From Herbidospora galbida (GTDB lineage Bacteria; Actinomycetota; Actinomycetes; Streptosporangiales; Streptosporangiaceae), in the NCBI RefSeq assembly GCF_005233835.1, contig NZ_SZQA01000054.1, positions 1 through 37,049 of the forward strand: 37,049 bases of DNA, in the 5' to 3' direction. The notes beneath the pieces are model-generated. The model did not search any database. It worked only from the letters and a program-made list of their open reading frames with translations, and was not told the DNA's origin. This document shows positions 33,746 through 37,049 of the stretch, piece after piece. Each line of letters begins with the position of its first letter. Position 1 is the first letter of the stretch. Both the position numbers and the translations under genes were made by a program.

Positions 33746-35005
33746 TCAGGTCCGAGCTCGGGGCAAAGAGCCCAATGCGTCGAGTGCCTGGGTGACATCG
33801 GCGATCAGGTCCTCGGCGTCTTCGAGCCCGATGGCGAAGCGCACGGCCCCCGCGTCGACCCCCGACAGGGCGTCGCCGGAGCGCGCCACCGAGGCCAGGT
33901 GGACGGCCTTGGTGTGGGTGCCGCCCATCGACGGCGCGACGGCGGCGGTGCGCAGCCGGTCGGTGAGCGCCGCCCCGGCCGCGAACCCGCCGTGGGGGGT
34001 GAGGGTGACGACCGCGCCGAACCGGGTGCCCTCGGGACCGGAGTCGAACAGGTGCCGGGCGGTCTGGTGGCCCGGGTGGGTGGGCAGGCCCGGGTAGTCG
34101 ACCCGCCGGACCCGCGGATGCCTGGCCAGCGACGCGGCGAAGACCATCGCGGTCGAGCACATGCGGCGGACCCGCAGCGGCAGGCTCTCCAGGCCCCGGC
34201 GCAGCAGGAAGGCGTCGTCGGGCGAGAGCGCCGAGCCGGTGTCGATGCGGGTCTGGCGCACCTTGGCGACCAGGTCGGGACGGCCGACCACGACGCCGCC
34301 GACGCAGTCGTCGTGGCCGCCCATGTATCTGGTCGCCGAATGGATGACCAGGTCGGCGCCGTGTTCGAGCGGGCGGCAGACGACCGGGGTGGCGAACGTC
34401 GAGTCGACCACCAGCAGCGCGCCCGCCTGCCGGGCGACCTGGTAGAGGCCCCGGAGGTCGGCCACCGCCATGGTGGGGGTGGCGAGCGTCTCGGCGTACA
34501 CGATCTTGGTGGTGGGCCGGATCGCGGCCCGCACCCCGAGCAGGTCGGCGTGGTCGACGAAGTCGGCCGAGACCCCGAAGCGGGACAGCACGCCGGTCAG
34601 CAGCTTGTGGGTGGCGCCGCTCACCGGCGCGAGGGCGACGACGTGGGAGCCGTTGCCCAGGAAGGTGAGCAGGGTCCCGGTGATCGCCGCCATCCCGGAG
34701 GAGAACGCCTGGCCGGCGACGTCCTCCGGTGCGGCTGCCCCCTCAAGGGCGGCCACCGCTGCGGCGAACGCGTCGACGGTCGGGTTGTCGGCGACGTCGG
34801 CGTCGGTCACGTCGGCGTGGTCGCCTGAGGAGGCCCACGAGGCCGACCGCCAGACGGGCAGCCCGATGGGCTCCTGCCGGGGCGGCGGCGGTTGTGGGAG
34901 GTGCACCGCCCTGGTGTTCTCGCCCAGGGCGGGACGAGGGCGGCCTGAGGCGGGCTGTGACTCTCGGCGTGGATCCGGCTCGAAGGAGCGCCGGCCTCGG
35001 CTCAC
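33746..35005 (-). CDS. Trans-sulfuration (Cys/Met metabolism) fold protein lacking PLP-site residues
   Basis: 419 residues, GTG start at 35005. Clearly of the cystathionine gamma-synthase/lyase family: NPTVDAFAAAVAALEGA, FSSGMAAITG, AETLATPTM, VVDSTFATPVVCRPLEHGADLVIHSAT, SMGGTHTK, VRFAIGLED. However the lysine that binds PLP in HSATKY is Arg here (residue 226, codon AGA at 34328-34330). The Tyr and Arg of the YSRxxNPT loop are Ala 69 and Val 71, and the Tyr of LYGGT that stacks on PLP is Ser 129. Asp 201 remains. It cannot form the usual internal aldimine, so it is probably a pseudoenzyme or has a new role. The frame is intact, arguing against simple decay. Lies 16 nt after gpsA, likely one transcript. 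Confidence 0.88.
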   Translation of the reverse strand: MSRGRRSFEPDPRRESQPASGRPRPALGENTRAVHLPQPPPPRQEPIGLPVWRSASWASSGDHADVTDADVADNPTVDAFAAAVAALEGAAAPEDVAGQAFSSGMAAITGTLLTFLGNGSHVVALAPVSGATHKLLTGVLSRFGVSADFVDHADLLGVRAAIRPTTKIVYAETLATPTMAVADLRGLYQVARQAGALLVVDSTFATPVVCRPLEHGADLVIHSATRYMGGHDDCVGGVVVGRPDLVAKVRQTRIDTGSALSPDDAFLLRRGLESLPLRVRRMCSTAMVFAASLARHPRVRRVDYPGLPTHPGHQTARHLFDSGPEGTRFGAVVTLTPHGGFAAGAALTDRLRTAAVAPSMGGTHTKAVHLASVARSGDALSGVDAGAVRFAIGLEDAEDLIADVTQALDALGSLPRART

Positions 35006-35021
35006 CGGGCGTCACCCGCTC

Positions 35022-36026
35022 TCAGACGTAGCGCTCGGGCTTCGGGGTGCGCGACATCAGCAGCATCGCGGCCTCGCCGGGGGTCATCCCGTCGTGCACC
35101 ACCCCGACGACCACCTCGGTGATGGGCATCTCGACGTCGTGCTTCCTGGCGAGCTCCAGCACCGACTCGCACGACTTGACCCCCTCGGCGGTCTGCTTGG
35201 TCACGGAGACGACCTCCTCGAAGGTCATGCCGCGCCCAAGATTCTCACCGAAAGTACGGTTACGGGACAATGGAGACGTACATGTCGCTATGAGATCGCC
35301 CATTCCGGCGAGCCCGGCGAAGGTGTGCTGGTCGGCGCCCAGCACCACGCCCAGCCGGGAGATCTCGGCCAGGCCCCTGGTCATCAGCGTCGCGGCCAGG
35401 TTGTCGCCCATGCCCATACCGGCCGACACCCCCACCGCGAGCGCGATCACGTTCTTGACCGCGCCCCCGACCTCGACCCCGACCACGTCGGTGTTGGTGT
35501 ACGTCCGGAACCACGGCAGGTGGATCGCCTCCTGCAACCGGGCGGCCACCGCCTCGTCGGAGCACGCCACGACCGTCGACCCCGGCTGCCGCTGGGCCAG
35601 CTCGCCCACCAGGTTGGGGCCGGACACGACCGCGATCCGCTCCCTCGGCACCCCGCCGACCTCTTCGATGACCTCGCTCATCCGCTTGGTCGTCGACAGC
35701 TCGATGCCCTTCATCAGGCTGACCAGCACCGCCCGGGGCGGCAGCCAGGGCCGCCAGGCCTCCAGGTTCGCCCGGAGCGTCTGCGAGGGCACGGCCAGGA
35801 CGACGTACTCGGCGCCGTCCATCGCCTCGGCCGGGTCGGTGGTCGCGCGCACCGTGTCGGGCAGCCGCAGTCCGGGCAGGTAGTCGGGGTTCTCGTGGCG
35901 CTGGTTGATCGCCTCGATGAGATCGGGCCGGCGGCCCCACAGCGTGGTCTTCGTGCCCGCCTCGGCGAGAATGAGCGCGAACATGGTGCCCCACGAACCG
36001 GACCCGAAAACGGCAGCCTTGGTCAT
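35022..36026 (-). CDS. gpsA: Glycerol-3-phosphate dehydrogenase [NAD(P)+]
   Basis: 334 residues from ATG 36026 (GTG 36035 is three codons earlier). Makes sn-glycerol-3-phosphate for phospholipids from dihydroxyacetone phosphate. Rossmann motif VFGSGSWGTMFA at the N-terminus, MKGIE, SGPNLVGELA, catalytic Lys in EVGGAVKNVIALAVG, and LAGMGDLIATCTSPLSRNRTFGE near the end. plsC, the acyltransferase that uses the pathway, is 21 nt upstream on the same strand. Confidence 0.95.
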   Translation of the reverse strand: MTKAAVFGSGSWGTMFALILAEAGTKTTLWGRRPDLIEAINQRHENPDYLPGLRLPDTVRATTDPAEAMDGAEYVVLAVPSQTLRANLEAWRPWLPPRAVLVSLMKGIELSTTKRMSEVIEEVGGVPRERIAVVSGPNLVGELAQRQPGSTVVACSDEAVAARLQEAIHLPWFRTYTNTDVVGVEVGGAVKNVIALAVGVSAGMGMGDNLAATLMTRGLAEISRLGVVLGADQHTFAGLAGMGDLIATCTSPLSRNRTFGENLGRGMTFEEVVSVTKQTAEGVKSCESVLELARKHDVEMPITEVVVGVVHDGMTPGEAAMLLMSRTPKPERYV

Positions 36027-36047
36027 GGTGCTCACCGTACGCGGTGA

Positions 36048-36722
36048 TTAGGCGTCAGGCGCCTTCTCACCCCGTAGCTCCGCGACGAGCAGGGTGATGG
36101 CGCGCATGATCTCGGCGGTCGCCTCGGCCGGGCGGTCTTCGAACCCCGACAGGTCGACCGGTTCGCCGACGACCGCCTTGAAGGTCTTGCGGGGGAAGAT
36201 CCGGGGCCTCTTCTCGCCGTACGGCAGGAGCTCCTGCGCCCCCCAGTGGGCGATCGGGATCACCGGGGCTCCGGTCGCCAGCGCCAGGCGTGCCGCGCCG
36301 GTCTTGCCGGCCATCGGCCACAGGGCGGGGTCGCGGGTGATGGTGCCCTCGGGATAGAAGAGGATGGCGCCGCCCTCGGCCAGGCGCTCCTCGGCGTCGT
36401 GCAGCGAACGGGTGGCCTCTGAGCTGCCCCGATGGACGGGGATGGCGCGCAGCGCCGCGATCACCTTGCCCAGGACCGGCACGGCGAACACCCCCGACTT
36501 GGCCAGCACGACCGGCCAGCGCCCGGCGGCGTAGAGCAGGTGGCCGAGCAGCACCGGGTCGGTCCACGACAGGTGGTTGGCGACGACGATGACGCCGCCG
36601 GTCTTGGGGATGCGGTCGAGCCGGCGCCAGTCGTGCTTCACGAGCAGCAGGGAAAGCGGCTTGATGATCACGACGGCGACCGTCTCCCAGAAACGGGACG
36701 GTCGCCCGGGGCGGCGGCTCAT
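36048..36722 (-). CDS. plsC: 1-acyl-sn-glycerol-3-phosphate acyltransferase (PlsC family)
   Basis: 224 residues from ATG 36722, which leads to WETVAVVIIKPLSLLLV, a hydrophobic membrane segment. Catalytic NHxxxxD motif is NHLSWTD (about 55-61), then RAIPVHRG, the substrate motif FYPEGTITR and PVIPIAHWG. Adds the second acyl chain of phosphatidic acid. The frame extends upstream to 36863 but overlaps the divergent cofC gene. plsC-gpsA form a phospholipid pair. Confidence 0.93.
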   Translation of the reverse strand: MSRRPGRPSRFWETVAVVIIKPLSLLLVKHDWRRLDRIPKTGGVIVVANHLSWTDPVLLGHLLYAAGRWPVVLAKSGVFAVPVLGKVIAALRAIPVHRGSSEATRSLHDAEERLAEGGAILFYPEGTITRDPALWPMAGKTGAARLALATGAPVIPIAHWGAQELLPYGEKRPRIFPRKTFKAVVGEPVDLSGFEDRPAEATAEIMRAITLLVAELRGEKAPDA

Positions 36723-36764
36723 CGCCCCAGTGTCCCGGTTGGCCCGAGCCGATGTCGAGGCGCG

Positions 36765-37049
36765 ATGCTTGGTGTCATGCAACGGCTCGGATGGACGATC
36801 GTCGTCCCCGTCAAGACCCTGATCAGGGCCAAGACCCGGCTGGCCGCCGCCGCCGGCCCCCATCGCGAGGACCTGGCGGTGGCGGTGGCCGCCGACACGG
36901 TGACGGCCGCGCTGTCGGCCGAGGGGGTCGCGCGGGTGATCGTGGTGACGGCCGACCCGAGGCCCGCCGCCGTGCTGGCGGGGCTGGGGGCGGACGTCGT
37001 ACCGGACCCCGATGTGGGGCTGAACGCGGCCCTGCGGGCCGGGGCGGCG
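36765..37049 (+). CDS. cofC: 2-phospho-L-lactate guanylyltransferase CofC, N-terminal part
   Basis: The window ends inside the gene after about 95 residues. The nucleotidyltransferase opening WTIVVPVKTLIRAKTRLA, followed by LAVAVAADTVTAAL, VIVVTADPR and VVPDPDVGLNAAL, matches CofC/FbiD, which makes the GTP-activated intermediate of coenzyme F420. The ATG at 36765 has GAGG 4 nt upstream; ATG 36777 (MQRLGWTIVV) is equally family-like. Divergent from plsC over about 40 nt, the usual actinobacterial arrangement. Confidence 0.88.
   Translation, partial: MLGVMQRLGWTIVVPVKTLIRAKTRLAAAAGPHREDLAVAVAADTVTAALSAEGVARVIVVTADPRPAAVLAGLGADVVPDPDVGLNAALRAGAA

Overview
The window is a high-GC actinobacterial chromosome segment. 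Codon third positions are almost all G or C, GTG starts are common, and long antisense open frames appear opposite most genes. Gene content and order (plsC, gpsA, ddl, DUF3515, thiL, thiD, rpmB, DAK2, recG, rsmD, coaD, yceD, rpmF, rnc, mutM, smc, ftsY) match the conserved housekeeping block known from Streptomyces and its relatives. The SUKH, MEDS-ATPase and WD40 proteins and the cofC (F420) gene point to the Streptosporangiales, possibly a Nonomuraea or Streptosporangium relative. That genus-level guess is inference.

Layout. Positions 1-14422 are an accessory-like half: a 5'-truncated WD40 protein, a secreted coiled-coil cell-wall protein, an aldehyde dehydrogenase, an alpha/beta hydrolase, the translation GTPase TypA/BipA, a secreted Cu/Zn superoxide dismutase, a possible 27-residue membrane peptide, a DUF2461 protein, a secreted polysaccharide deacetylase, a small Trp-rich protein divergent from a MEDS/anti-sigma-kinase-like ATPase, a membrane-anchored SUKH (SMI1/KNR4) protein, a YCII protein, a SigR-type ECF sigma factor with no adjacent anti-sigma gene, a divergent Cds1-type cysteine desulfhydrase, a DUF6461-like protein and a secreted crystallin-fold protein. 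Positions 14505-37049 are the conserved core: ftsY and smc with a small coiled-coil gene, acyP-mutM-rnc, rpmF-yceD, coaD-rsmD, recG-DAK2, rpmB, then thiD, a repeat-rich membrane protein and thiL, then an Lrp-type protein and a DUF3515 lipoprotein, then ddl, a degenerate trans-sulfuration enzyme, gpsA and plsC, and finally the start of cofC.

The core serves DNA repair and segregation (recG, mutM, smc), protein targeting and translation (ftsY, rpmF, rpmB, rsmD, typA), cofactor synthesis (coaD, thiD, thiL, cofC) and envelope building (ddl, gpsA, plsC). The best leads are a trans-sulfuration-fold protein that has lost its PLP lysine and three other PLP contacts, a thiL gene whose only well-placed start codon is ATC, a perfect 18-bp hairpin in the leader of rnc (RNase III), a hairpin that hides the ribosome site of the crystallin-fold gene while ending ftsY, a membrane protein with about ten TGPFTGP-type repeats, and an orphan SigR. 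No tRNA, rRNA, CRISPR array, insertion sequence or prophage gene was seen.
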